A DNA stretch of 64,000 nucleotides from Legionella parisiensis. GTDB lineage: Bacteria > Pseudomonadota > Gammaproteobacteria > Legionellales > Legionellaceae. The position numbers and the translations under genes are program-made. The stretch's first letter is position 1, and every line of letters begins with the position of its first letter. The notes under the pieces were generated by a model, which saw only the letters and a list, made by a program, of their open reading frames with translations, was not told the origin of the DNA and ran no database searches. The stretch is from assembly GCF_001467945.1 (NCBI RefSeq), contig NZ_LNYQ01000013.1, positions 2,174,999-2,238,998 of the forward strand. Reading direction: 5' to 3'. Positions 30,224 to 39,431 of the stretch are shown in pieces.

Positions 30224-30352
30224 TTATCCACAGAAAATGTGAATAACTTAAATGAAATTGCGGAGATTTAAAAATGATATAAATCAGACACAGTAAGGTT
30301 TCTTATATTTTACTGATTAGTCATTCATTATTTGGTAAAAAAGATATCCACA
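30224..30352. promoter_or_regulatory. Cluster of DnaA-box-like sites in an AT-rich gap
   Basis: TTATCCACA at 30224-30232 is a perfect DnaA box. TGTGAATAA at 30238-30246 is the complement of TTATTCACA. ATATCCACA at 30344-30352 differs by one base. A very AT-rich stretch follows (30360-30430). The rest of the 30089-30624 gap holds no gene. Confidence 0.5.
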
Positions 30353-30624
30353 GAAAAGAGATAAGGAAGAAAAATTTAGACATGGATATGTTATACAAAT
30401 AAAAATTAAAAAAACAGTCTTGACTCGCACTATTTTTATTTTTTATTTTGTCCCGATGCTTGGTTAAACTTTGTGCTTAAAAATAACTCTTCTCGGAAAG
30501 AGTAAGTGTATATAGAAAATAAACCATCATAAATCTCAAATTCAGTACTTTTTTACAATTTTTCTTATAGCGGATATGAGTTGTGTATTAAGATTAGGTA
30601 AATTAGGTTTAAGATAATTTAAAA

Positions 30625-31524
30625 TTGTTTTTATTATTTCAATACGTTCACCATTATTTGGATCAAGTAATCAATAAAGCATTTCATACTTGGAAAAACA
30701 AACCAATTCTCTCCATTACCAAAGATAAAATCAGTAAACAACATGAAAAACTAGGTAATGAACATGGCGAAGCATATGCCAATCTAGCCATGCGAGTATT
30801 ACGTGCCCTATTCAATTTTGCTTCTGGTCAATATGAGGATGCTCAAGGCAAATCATTAATTATGGAAAACCTTTTAAGACGCCTGTCACAAACTCGCGCA
30901 TGGTATCGTGTGGAGCGCCGACAAACTTACATTAAACCTCATGAATTAGAAGCTTGGTATACTGCTCTTAAAAATATTGAAAATGAAACCCTACGCGATT
31001 ACTTATTATTAATTTTACTAACAGGCTTACGTAGAGAAGAAGCTGCCACCTTAAAATGGGAAAATGTCGATCTGGCAGCAAAAACCTTTACTGTGGTTAA
31101 AACAAAAAATAACGAATCCCACACCCTAGCCCTTTCTGATTTTCTCTATGATTTATTGGTAGCTCGTCATGAGAAGAAGATAAACGATTATGTATTCCCA
31201 GGAACTGGTGCTGCTGGTCATATTATTGAGCCACATAAACAAATGGCTAATGTAACCAAAGCATCTGGTGTCCACTTTACCGTTCATGATTTAAGACGTA
31301 CCTTTATCACTATTGCTGAAAGCTTGGATATTTCTGCTTATGCGCTTAAACGGCTAATGAATCATAAAATGAGTAATGATGTGACCGCTGGGTATATCAT
31401 TACAGATGTGGAGCGGTTGAGAAAACCAATACAATTGATTACCGATTATTTTTTAAAGTGTATGGGCGTTATTAGATCTGCTGATATTATTGGTATACAA
31501 CCTCTTCAATTTGGATCGCATTGA
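30625..31524 (+). pseudogene. Tyrosine integrase lacking its N-terminal arm-binding domain
   Basis: The 299-residue frame is very similar to residues about 130-420 of the complete integrase at 42817. The catalytic residues are in place (GLRREEAA, VHDLRRTFIT, LMNHKMSND, TAGYI). The N-terminal DUF4102 arm-binding domain and part of the core-binding domain are replaced by unrelated AT-rich DNA from about 30670 upstream. It is unlikely to recombine correctly. Its stop codon lies in the loop of the first hairpin of the block that follows. Confidence 0.85.
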
Positions 31525-31665
31525 GATCCAAATTAGACATAGAAAATAAATTTGTATTCCTTATATTCAATTTGGCGGACAATGTCGGCCAAATGATACA
31601 CTTCAGTAAGTTCCATTTTGGAACTCACTGCTAGACACTTTAATTTGGTACTCAGCGTACCAAAT
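31508..31665. repeat. Cluster of four short hairpins after the integrase remnant
   Basis: Stems are AATTTGGATC/GATCCAAATT (31508-31534), ATTTGGC plus GAC/GTC plus GCCAAAT (31570-31594), GTTCC/GGAAC (31610-31624) and ATTTGGTAC/GTACCAAAT (31643-31665). The ATTTGG arm is shared while the inner bases change on both sides. The same series appears at 44064-44314. Confidence 0.75.
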
Positions 31666-31679
31666 CTCAAAAATTACAT

Positions 31680-32789
31680 TTAAGTCTTTTCGAGATTTAA
31701 AAAATAACGAGTCGCTTTAAGTTCGCCAGTTCGTTTGAGAATATTTTTTTTCACCAAGTCATTCAAATCTCTGGTTGTTGTAGCGATCGGTGCGCCTGTT
31801 ATGCTCATATAATTTTTAGCGCTCAAACCACCTTCAAATCCATCAGGCCCCGCTTGAAATAATTTTAATAAAACCTTTTCTTGCCTTGGATTAATTTTCC
31901 CTTCCGCTTCCCTTAAAATAACAGATTTCTTAATAATGAAATCTATATACAAATAAGTGCTTTGTTGCGCTTCTAGAGCGATGTTAGCGAACCATATCAA
32001 CCAAGAGGTGAGATCCAAGGTTTTGCTTGCTAAACCTAACTGTTGATAATATTCCTTTCTCTTTTTTAATAATATTTTTGCCAATACTGTCATTACTGGT
32101 TTTGAAAATCCTTGCGATAAAGCTTTTTCTGCTATAGCTCGCCCTATTCTTCCATTTCCATCTTCAAAAGGATGGATACTCTCAAACCATAAGTGGGCTA
32201 TTCCTGCTCGGGTTAATGTAGGTATAGGAGCTGAACCGGTGAGAGAACTTCGTTCAAACCAATCAATAAATTGATCCATTTCGGCCGGAACGCGTGTTGA
32301 GGGAGGAGCTTCAAAATGAACTTTTCGATCATAATCAGGTCCAGAAACAATTTGCATTGCTTCTTCATGCTTACGATATTGACCAATATGTTCTAAATGA
32401 TGGCTATTACCCATTAAAAATTGATGCCATTCAAATAAAACCTGATGTGTTAGCGGATTAGAAATCGTTTGATATATATTAACCATCATTTTAGCGATCC
32501 CGCGTTCTGCCATGCTAGCTCTAGGAGATTTCGTAGACAATCCTAACTCTTTTTGAATAGAAGATTGCACACTATCTCTATTTAAATGCTCTCCTTCTAT
32601 TTCTGAGCTATCCAAAGCATCTGTACACATTAAATCGATAAATAAATTTTGCTTACCTTCTTGAGATATATGTTGCGAAGAACCAATAATAATACCCGCG
32701 TTCTCAGTAAAAGACTGTTCAAACACAACTAATTTATCGGAGTCCCAAGTAAAATTTGGCCAATTCTCAAGCTGCCAATTCCATTTCAT
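31680..32789 (-). CDS. Fic family protein (class II layout) with C-terminal winged helix
   Basis: The 369-residue product has an N-terminal DUF4172-like region, the inhibitory motif SSEIEG (S61, E65, G66), the active-site motif HPFEDGNGRIGR (H206 onward), and a C-terminal winged-helix-like part. Fic enzymes AMPylate Ser/Thr/Tyr side chains. The E in the inhibitory motif predicts self-inhibition. ATG 32789 follows GAGG and is preferred over 32804. A remnant of a second copy is at 16.7 kb. Confidence 0.9.
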   Translation of the reverse strand: MKWNWQLENWPNFTWDSDKLVVFEQSFTENAGIIIGSSQHISQEGKQNLFIDLMCTDALDSSEIEGEHLNRDSVQSSIQKELGLSTKSPRASMAERGIAKMMVNIYQTISNPLTHQVLFEWHQFLMGNSHHLEHIGQYRKHEEAMQIVSGPDYDRKVHFEAPPSTRVPAEMDQFIDWFERSSLTGSAPIPTLTRAGIAHLWFESIHPFEDGNGRIGRAIAEKALSQGFSKPVMTVLAKILLKKRKEYYQQLGLASKTLDLTSWLIWFANIALEAQQSTYLYIDFIIKKSVILREAEGKINPRQEKVLLKLFQAGPDGFEGGLSAKNYMSITGAPIATTTRDLNDLVKKNILKRTGELKATRYFLNLEKT

Positions 32790-32806
32790 GATGAATAACC
32801 TCATAT

Positions 32807-32862
32807 TTTATTAATCAAAATATAGCACAATAGTGATTAATAAAGTATGGATTTATTAATCA
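32807..32862 (-). promoter_or_regulatory. Triple 11-bp repeat upstream of the Fic gene
   Basis: TTTATTAATCA occurs at 32807-32817 and 32852-32862, with its exact complement TGATTAATAAA at 32834-32844. The sites cover the region just before the Fic start, a likely operator. The Fic protein's own C-terminal winged helix is a candidate binder. The stretch from 32863 to 33182 holds only short palindromes (CATTGC-GAA-GCAATG). Confidence 0.5.
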
Positions 32863-33182
32863 CCTTTTGTTTCTTTAGAATTAATAAAATTAAATAATTG
32901 ATTCTTTAGCGTCAGGGAAATTGCCATTTTACGAATTAAATTTTTTTTCAAATTTTCACATTGCGAAGCAATGTATATTGCGCCCTTGGAAAATTCTTTC
33001 TTCGGGATAAAGTTAATTTTGCATTTTGGATAAGTGTTTTTTTGTTACCCCATCATTGTGAATGATGCGTTGAATTGATTAATCAAAACAGCAGTTCTCT
33101 AAGATTACTTTGATTCAAACTAAATCATATAAAAATAATGAAACTATAATTACTATCACCGTATTAACTTAGAGAATATTTT

Positions 33183-33688
33183 ATGAGCATTCAGGACATT
33201 AACAATCAGATAAAAGAAAAGATTAATAAAGATATAAAAATACTGAAGGAGGAAGTTGACCAGTTTATTGCTCAGGCAAATGCTAATAAAGATTTTGAAT
33301 TAGAACTTGATTTATTAGAATCATATATTAAATTGTTAAACAGAGAAGATAAATTACAAAGTGCACCAAAAATATTTAGAAGTATAACTATTGCGGGGAA
33401 TATTGAATCAGAACTAGATATTATTAGTGATTCACTAGCAGCTAGTTTAAAACCTTCATCTAAAAATCACATAAAATATCAGTAGGTCCTATCTCATCTA
33501 TACCAATCACATCCTTGCAAGGTTTTATTGATAACATAAAGTCTAAAATTAAAAAAATATCCAAAAGGCTTTGGCAGTTTTTATCACAAATGATGAACCT
33601 TAATGAGTGGTCTGTTTCTGGAAACTCTAATATAAGTATTTGTGGTTTTTCAGGAGGAGTTACTCTTCAACTAACCTTTAAAGCTTGA
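33183..33688 (+). pseudogene. Unknown protein split by a frameshift
   Basis: The first frame (33183-33485) gives 100 residues with a charged helical start (QIKEKINKDIKILKEEVDQF). The second frame, open from 33464 to 33688, continues with SVGPISSIPITSLQGFIDN and ends GFSGGVTLQLTFKA, a plausible C-terminus with no start of its own. Joining them near a run of five A at 33462-33466 gives about 165 residues. No family was recognised. It lies between the Fic gene and the AbiE pair. Confidence 0.5.
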
Positions 33689-33783
33689 TAGCTAATGCTT
33701 TAAATAATCATTGAATTTTAAACGGCTATCATTTTATATTATTACTTCCACCATGAACGATCATAATCCGTTAGAGCGGGACA

Positions 33784-33875
33784 TGGGGGACAAGTGGGGC
33801 ATCCATATGGTTGTTGGGCCATCGGCGTTCCACAGTCAAAATCGATAGTGGAACGGGTGGGACTTTATTTAGAGT
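33784..33875. repeat. GGGACA-type repeats and GTTCCAC inverted repeat (left edge)
   Basis: GGGGACAAGTGGGGCA at 33786-33801 and the pair GTTCCAC/GTGGAAC about 33837-33855 match the sequences flanking the DUF927 module (35379 and 37741-37820). They may mark an older edge of the same mobile module. Confidence 0.45.
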
Positions 33876-33905
33876 ATGTTTATACTATATTCCATCTGCT
33901 CTGGC

Positions 33906-34848
33906 TTATATTTTTATCCATGAAACCACTTTTTCATTAAGAGATTCCAGGGCTTCTTCCCAGCTAGCGGGGTTTTGGTTGTATACCAAAGGTCCAATAA
34001 AATTTTGATATCTGTTTTTATGCTTAATATCTTCTTGGAGCAGTTTAAATCCATATCGTAGCTCTTTATATGGTTCATCTCGGAATTGAAGATGTTGGTT
34101 ACCAAATTCCTCCATATCAATTTTAATGACTTGCTCTATGAACCTGCTTATTTTAGTCATGTCTGCATTGGATTGGTTAATAAGGTGGAGGTCATAGATA
34201 TGGCGAATCAAAACTTCATCATCCTTTTTCTCATTATCTCTAGCATATGCCGAAGTTCTTCTTAACAACGATACAAATTTTTCACTGGCTGTGACCTCTA
34301 TAGTTGCGCATGGGCATTGTAAAAGTTCTGGCGATAACCGAAGAGCTTCGGCGTACATTGAGGAAACTGGCTTAATAATTGGTGGTTCAAGCAAAGGGGA
34401 TTCTGTGATTTCTAATTGAATTACAGGGCGAATCGCTTCAATCAATTGATGATAACGAGGGTATTGAATGTGGTATAGAAATTTACCTTCATCTAATTTC
34501 TTTGACTCAGTTAACTCAAATATTTCATGTTCTTCTAACAAGTCACGTAATTTTTGATAGAATTCCCCCCTTAATTTTCTTTGAACGCTTCTCGATTTCT
34601 TTTGAATATCTATAGATGGAATTATTTTAATATCCACATCTTCTGACATGCGAAAAGTATTTATATGAGCCTTCGATAAAGAGGTTCCGCCTGAAAATAT
34701 AAATGAGTATGAAGAATCACCGACTGAATAAAGCCATTTGAGTAATGGCGTAGTAATCTTTTTCTACGAGAATGGGCTCTTCTATGCCGAACGCATCGGC
34801 AACATCTGCAAAATCGTAGGGTCTATTTCTTCCATTAAGAGCAAACAA
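33906..34848 (-). pseudogene. abiEii: AbiEii/AbiGii-type nucleotidyltransferase toxin, frameshifted
   Basis: The main frame contains FIFSGGTSLSKAH and RMSEDVDIKI, the nucleotidyltransferase signature of AbiEii toxins, followed by the family's helical C-terminal half. The N-terminus lies in another frame starting at a TTG at 34848 (RPYDFADVADAFGIEEPILV then EKDYY) that overlaps the antitoxin end by 14 bases. The two frames must join near 34750-34765. One base change would restore a protein of about 313 residues. AbiE is a type IV toxin-antitoxin and phage-abortive system. Confidence 0.8.
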
Positions 34849-35245
34849 CCTTTAAGGTAAATTTATCTGTGCCAATTTTACGGTTAAACCTGCTTTTTAC
34901 AACAACCTCAGCATTTGCGGGTATTTGTGTAGAGTTCGTCAAATAAGATTTCGTTGCATCGGAATATTGCCATTTTACACCAAGTCTTGTTAATGCTTCT
35001 TTAGAGATAGCTGTAAAACCGCCCTCAGCAGCAAGCATGGGTTTGCCGGTAATCCGATTTATTCTGGCTTTTGCATACAAACCATAACCTATTTTGAGCA
35101 ACTTTCCTTCTCTGGATAATTCTTTTAATGCCCTGCCAACTTGATCATAATCACTTAATTGTTCAAAATCAGAGCGTAAAAAAACCTGCCGTTTAGATCG
35201 ACCGATCTTTTTCCCAATTTTACTTCTAAGTGATACGCGTGACAT
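34835..35245 (-). CDS. abiEi: AbiEi-type antitoxin (DUF6088)
   Basis: The 136-residue product has a winged-helix N-terminus (DYDQVGRALKELSREGKLLKIGYGLYAKA) and a small C-terminal domain, as in AbiEi-type antitoxins that repress their operon. It is the first gene of the pair and overlaps the toxin start. Since the toxin frame is broken, it may now act alone as a repressor. Confidence 0.8.
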   Translation of the reverse strand: MSRVSLRSKIGKKIGRSKRQVFLRSDFEQLSDYDQVGRALKELSREGKLLKIGYGLYAKARINRITGKPMLAAEGGFTAISKEALTRLGVKWQYSDATKSYLTNSTQIPANAEVVVKSRFNRKIGTDKFTLKVVCS

Positions 35246-35285
35246 AACTCTATTTTCCGATAGTTTCTTACAACATAATTATAGC

Positions 35286-35323
35286 AAAAATACGACACTT
35301 TTCAAAACAAAAATACGACACTT
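35286..35323 (-). promoter_or_regulatory. 15-bp direct repeat upstream of the antitoxin gene
   Basis: AAAAATACGACACTT occurs twice (35286-35300 and 35309-35323), 23 bases apart centre to centre, about 40 bases before the abiEi start. It is probably the operator bound by the antitoxin. Downstream, 35379-35395 carries a TGGTACAAGTGGGACAG repeat of the DUF927 type; the rest of 35324-35646 shows nothing further. Confidence 0.5.
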
Positions 35324-35646
35324 AATCTGATATGATATTTCTGTACGTGAATCTTTCTGATTGAATAAAGTTAGGGAACCTGTGGTACAAGTGGGACAGT
35401 AGAGTTATTTTAGTTACATTTTCATTGAATTTGTTTTCAATTGTTGACTTTAATTTTTAAACCACGTAATAATCTATTTGTTGTTTTAAATAGCTTTATG
35501 AAAATGGCTATAAAGCTACATGGAATTTAGGATAGGTGGAAAAGTACCAGTATTACTGGAATTTTCAATGATGGATTTATGGAAAAAGCCTCTTTGGCGG
35601 CATTTTTATTGCCGATTGAAAATTCTTTTAATGACGAGGTATTACT

Positions 35647-35898
35647 ATGTCTAGAAAAAATGTATCACGCTTACAACTTATCAATGAATTTGAATCAGCT
35701 CCAGACTCCACTCTCTTTAATCAAAATACACTTGCCGCAGTCTTAGATTGCTCTGTTCAATTACTTGAACGAAACCGTTGGGCTGGTCAAGGTGTTCCCT
35801 ATATTAAAATTGGTCGTACAGTTCGATATCGCAAATCAGATATTATTAATTATCTTCAACAACAATGCACTTATAACGTCCTTCAAGATGCTGTTTAG
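35647..35898 (+). CDS. AlpA-like helix-turn-helix protein, copy A
   Basis: The 83-residue product has a MerR/AlpA-type winged helix (NTLAAVLDCSVQLLERNRW, then VPYIKIGRTVRYRKSDIINYL). Such proteins act as excisionases or as activators in phage satellites. It lies 78 bases before the DUF927 gene. A homologue with the same neighbour is at 51891 in inverted orientation. Confidence 0.82.
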   Translation: MSRKNVSRLQLINEFESAPDSTLFNQNTLAAVLDCSVQLLERNRWAGQGVPYIKIGRTVRYRKSDIINYLQQQCTYNVLQDAV

Positions 35899-35976
35899 CA
35901 ATTCTTTGATTAAGTCTTGTGATTGATTGGAAGGTGGTGGAACACCTTCCTGTGAACGTTGTTGGAGAAAAAGAAA

Positions 35977-37743
35977 ATGAATTCAAATCAAATATATCAT
36001 GTGGATTTTAAACAGTCTAAACGTATTAAGTCATTCCCATATGCAGGTGGATTGTTTCAATTAACCTCTGATGGAGTAATTTTTATCGGTAAGGATAAAG
36101 ACAATAATGAGCTACCTCCTCGTTGGATTTGCTCTTCGTTGTACGTGGTCGCTAAAACTCGTGATGCCCATAGTGGTGAATGGGGTCGATTGCTCGAATG
36201 GGTAGATGATGATGGAATTAAACACCAATGGGCTATGCCTTTGGCTTTATTACAAGGGGATTCTAGCGATGTAAGGCGAGAGCTGGCGCGATTAGGATTG
36301 ACTATTTCACCTAGTAAAACAGCTCGTGATTTGTTAGCGTCTTATATTCAAGTCTTTCCTGTTGAAGAGCGTGCTCGTTATGTTGATAAACTGGGCTGGT
36401 ATAAAGAGGTATTTGTTACTGCTAATGAAACCATCGAAAAATCTGATGACCAAATCGTTTTTCAAAATGCCAATAGTCTTGAACCCGCATTATCCACTTC
36501 GGGAAGTGTTGAAGATTGGCGGAATTCTATTGCACGACTAACGGATGGCAATTCGCGCTTAATATTTGCAATTTCCTCGGCATTTGCACCAAGCCTAGCC
36601 AATCTTGTTGGTGAAGATTCAGGGGGATTTCATTTCAGAGGCGCCTCTTCCTCTGGCAAAACAACAGCTTTAAAAGTAGCTGCCTCTGTTTGGGGTAAGC
36701 CGGACAGTTATATTCGTTTGTGGCGAAGTACAGCGAACGGTTTGGAAGGATTGGCTGCCCTCCATAATGATGGTTTATTAATCTTGGATGAACTGAGTCA
36801 AATGGATCCCAAAGAAGCAGGAGAGTGCGCTTACCTGCTTGCCAATGGTCAAGGTAAAACACGAGCCTCTCGCTGTGGCACTGCAAGACAATTAATGCGT
36901 TGGTCATTACTCTTTTTATCCGCTGGCGAGGAGTCATTAACCTCGTTAATGGCCAAAGCTGGTCAGCGATGCAATGCAGGACAAGAAATTCGTTTGGCAG
37001 ATATTGAAGCTGATGCGGGTGCTCAAATGGGATTATTTGAACAGCTACATAATCATATAAACTCAGCCTCTATGGCACTTGCGTTAAAAGAGGCTGCCAG
37101 TCAATATCATGGAGCAGTTGGAATTGCATGGCTCCATAAAATTGTTAAGCATCGCGCTGAATTAATCCCCCTACTCTCCAATAAAATCCAGCAATTTGTA
37201 GCAAAGGTCACGAAGCCCGAACACTCAGGTCAAATTCAACGAGTGGCCAGACGTTTTGCTTTAGTTGCCATGGCTGGGGAAATAGCGAGTCATTTTGAAT
37301 TAACTGGTTGGAAACGAGGCACCGCCTGTCAAGCTGCGGAAAACTGTTTTAAAGCTTGGCTTGAAGATTTTGGAGATCATGGTAACCGAGAAGATCGAGC
37401 CATACTATCGCAAGTTCGAGCGTTCTTTGAAAAAGAAGGAGCAAGTAGGTTTGAAAGCGAAAATCATCCAAATAGTGAACGTCTTTATAACCGAGCTGGT
37501 TTTTTTCGAACGGATAACGAAGGTTTTCGTATTTATATGGTTTTATCCGAAGTTTACAGGAAGGAAATTTGCCAAGGCTTTGAGCCTAAAATGGTGAATA
37601 AAGTGCTTATCAATGCTGGTTGGATAGTTCCAGGGAATGACGGCAAAGCTTCTCAAAAGCGAAGAATCAAAGGGGTTGGTATTCCTAGATGCTATGTTTT
37701 TACCGAGAAAGTTTGGTCTGACGAGTATAAATTGTTCCACTAG
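35977..37743 (+). CDS. DUF927 ATPase, copy A
   Basis: The 588-residue product has a DUF927 core with Walker A GASSSGKTT (G222-T229, K228) and Walker B LLILDELSQ (D271, E272). The C-terminal region has a conserved RFDNRAGF-like segment (here NRAGFFRTDNEGFRIYM). DUF927 proteins occur with plasmid and satellite replication genes and are probably helicase-like. ATG 35977 follows GGAG and is preferred over TTG 35959. The protein is closely similar over its whole length to the copy at 50067. Confidence 0.85.
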   Translation: MNSNQIYHVDFKQSKRIKSFPYAGGLFQLTSDGVIFIGKDKDNNELPPRWICSSLYVVAKTRDAHSGEWGRLLEWVDDDGIKHQWAMPLALLQGDSSDVRRELARLGLTISPSKTARDLLASYIQVFPVEERARYVDKLGWYKEVFVTANETIEKSDDQIVFQNANSLEPALSTSGSVEDWRNSIARLTDGNSRLIFAISSAFAPSLANLVGEDSGGFHFRGASSSGKTTALKVAASVWGKPDSYIRLWRSTANGLEGLAALHNDGLLILDELSQMDPKEAGECAYLLANGQGKTRASRCGTARQLMRWSLLFLSAGEESLTSLMAKAGQRCNAGQEIRLADIEADAGAQMGLFEQLHNHINSASMALALKEAASQYHGAVGIAWLHKIVKHRAELIPLLSNKIQQFVAKVTKPEHSGQIQRVARRFALVAMAGEIASHFELTGWKRGTACQAAENCFKAWLEDFGDHGNREDRAILSQVRAFFEKEGASRFESENHPNSERLYNRAGFFRTDNEGFRIYMVLSEVYRKEICQGFEPKMVNKVLINAGWIVPGNDGKASQKRRIKGVGIPRCYVFTEKVWSDEYKLFH

Positions 37744-37820
37744 TTCCACCGTCGATTTTGATAGTGGAACGCTTCTAAACCAGTAATTATAAAGGGTTCC
37801 CACTTGTCCCATTTGTACCA
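37741..37820. repeat. TGTCCCA-type repeats after DUF927 copy A
   Basis: Right after the stop lies the inverted pair GTTCCAC/GTGGAAC (37743-37770). It is followed by TTCCCACTTGTCCCATTTGTACCA (a 9-base period) at about 37797-37820; see the same words at 33784, 35379 and 52432. Confidence 0.6.
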
Positions 37821-37851
37821 CGTATTTTAAGTCTGTATCCTATCTCTTGTT

Positions 37852-39027
37852 TTAGTGTCTGGTATAACTCTCCGACTTAGCAAGCTTCCTTGATTGCTTA
37901 TTTTTTTTCTTACCTGAACTGGGAGGTGTGATGTCATTAACAAAACAGAATTCAACATCAACTCTCATACGACGAAGTTCTTTAATTGCTCGTTTAAGGC
38001 TTATCCGAGAAAATAGAGGAAGATTTAGTGATTTTTTGATTTTATCTTTATGCGTTATTATTTGATAAATAATCTTAAACTCTTGATGTACGCTGTAATT
38101 AATTTCTATCTGAGGCTGTAATTTATTATTTATTAGCTTTGAAAAATTTTCAAAGGTTTCCGAATCATCTCGCAAAAGCCGAATAGAATTCAGACCTTGA
38201 TTAAAGAGATGACTCAACGTAGCTGAATCCGTAGATCTTTTAACATGGTGTAATATAATTACTCTATTATTTTGAGCCTCTACAATATCGCAAGGTTCAA
38301 CTTGCCTCTGGCCTTTCGGAGAAATATTACTTCTATCTAGACATAAGCAATTATTGAACATATCCGCGCAATGTTTATTAAATTCACCTTCATTTTTATG
38401 GTTGTAATCAGGGAGTGTTGTGTCTGCATAAAAAGAATCAAGGTATTCTGAAAGTTCGGAAACAAAATTTCTATCAACATAGTACCAGTTCCCTTCGCAA
38501 ATATGATAAGTTTCTTTTTCATTTAAAGTAGATTGAGGAATCTCACTGGCCATAAGGTAATGATATGTTTGATGACGTCGACTGATAGGAATATATCCTT
38601 GTACCCGAACTTCATTATAAGAACCTAATAACTCAATACCGGGATTAGCAATCCAAGCCTGGGTTCGATGTGCAGTCTGTTGATAATCAGCAAAGAAAAA
38701 ACCACCTAAAATTGCTTCCCCATAGCTCCAATTTTTGAGTTCACGCACTCCCGTTCCTATACTGTACGCAGAATTGCTGCTATTTAAATCTCTGCTTCCA
38801 CCCAGAATAGTACCATCTAAGAACCATAACTTCTCTGCATTGCCTATGAGCGGCTGCATACTATCAATAAAACCACCAATTTGACTTTTTCCTAATAGGC
38901 CTTGGCCTGTAACTCGTGTCGACCATGGCTGATAACTAGGATAGGCTGTATTAAATCCTAGAACTATAATTACGACAATAAATGGCTTTAGATAATCTAA
39001 ACTTGCTTTCTGCTTCAATCTCTTCAT
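37852..39027 (-). CDS. Chimeric protein: inverse-autotransporter barrel fragment plus TIGR04141/DUF6119 C-terminal part
   Basis: The 391-residue product starts with a signal peptide (hydrophobic run at residues 14-26) and about 120 residues typical of inverse-autotransporter barrels (GQGLLGKSQIGGFIDSMQPL, GTGVRELKNWSYGEAILGGF). Near residue 155-170 it changes abruptly to the C-terminal half of TIGR04141 (DUF6119): EGNWYYVDRNFVSEL, VEPCDIVEAQNNRVIILHHV, SATLSHLFNQGLNSIRLL. Neither parent is complete. A deletion that fused two genes is the simplest reading, yet the frame stays open for 391 codons. Confidence 0.65.
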   Translation of the reverse strand: MKRLKQKASLDYLKPFIVVIIVLGFNTAYPSYQPWSTRVTGQGLLGKSQIGGFIDSMQPLIGNAEKLWFLDGTILGGSRDLNSSNSAYSIGTGVRELKNWSYGEAILGGFFFADYQQTAHRTQAWIANPGIELLGSYNEVRVQGYIPISRRHQTYHYLMASEIPQSTLNEKETYHICEGNWYYVDRNFVSELSEYLDSFYADTTLPDYNHKNEGEFNKHCADMFNNCLCLDRSNISPKGQRQVEPCDIVEAQNNRVIILHHVKRSTDSATLSHLFNQGLNSIRLLRDDSETFENFSKLINNKLQPQIEINYSVHQEFKIIYQIITHKDKIKKSLNLPLFSRISLKRAIKELRRMRVDVEFCFVNDITPPSSGKKKNKQSRKLAKSESYTRH

Positions 39028-39254
39028 CCTGAACAATAACAATTATATTGTAAAAACTATCCATGGGACTGAATTGTAGCATCTCCTGACTTATAATATG
39101 AGTTTATAAGCTTGTCGCAGACCAAAACCTCTTTTCTTTATGGTTTCAAACTAGTAAAAATTACACAGGCCTGGCATTAGAATGTTCCTCAAACCATAAA
39201 CCAGGAATATATTTATGGCAAATAATGCCTATACTATAATAGTTTTTTAAACAT

Positions 39255-39425
39255 GAAGTGTGATTTGAAAAACTTGCGTCTGTTGATAAAGGGGGTTATG
39301 AGTTGGATAGATTTTTTACAGAAACGACGTAATAAACGAGCTGCGCTCCTTTTTTTAAAAGGTGTTCAGCAAGTCCTCTCCCTTTCCAGAGCTTCAATGA
39401 AGTCATACTGCGTTTAAGATTTCGA
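39255..39425 (+). mobile_element. IS6-family transposase remnant
   Basis: Shifting frames give SVDKGGYELD and then KRRNKRAALLFLKG, matching the catalytic core of IS6/IS26-type DDE transposases (VDK-G-TLDFL, KRRN-KAA-FLKK). Ends and most of the gene are missing. It sits beside the chimeric barrel gene and may have taken part in its formation. The rest of the 39028-39431 gap shows no gene. Confidence 0.5.
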
Positions 39426-39431
39426 AAAGCC

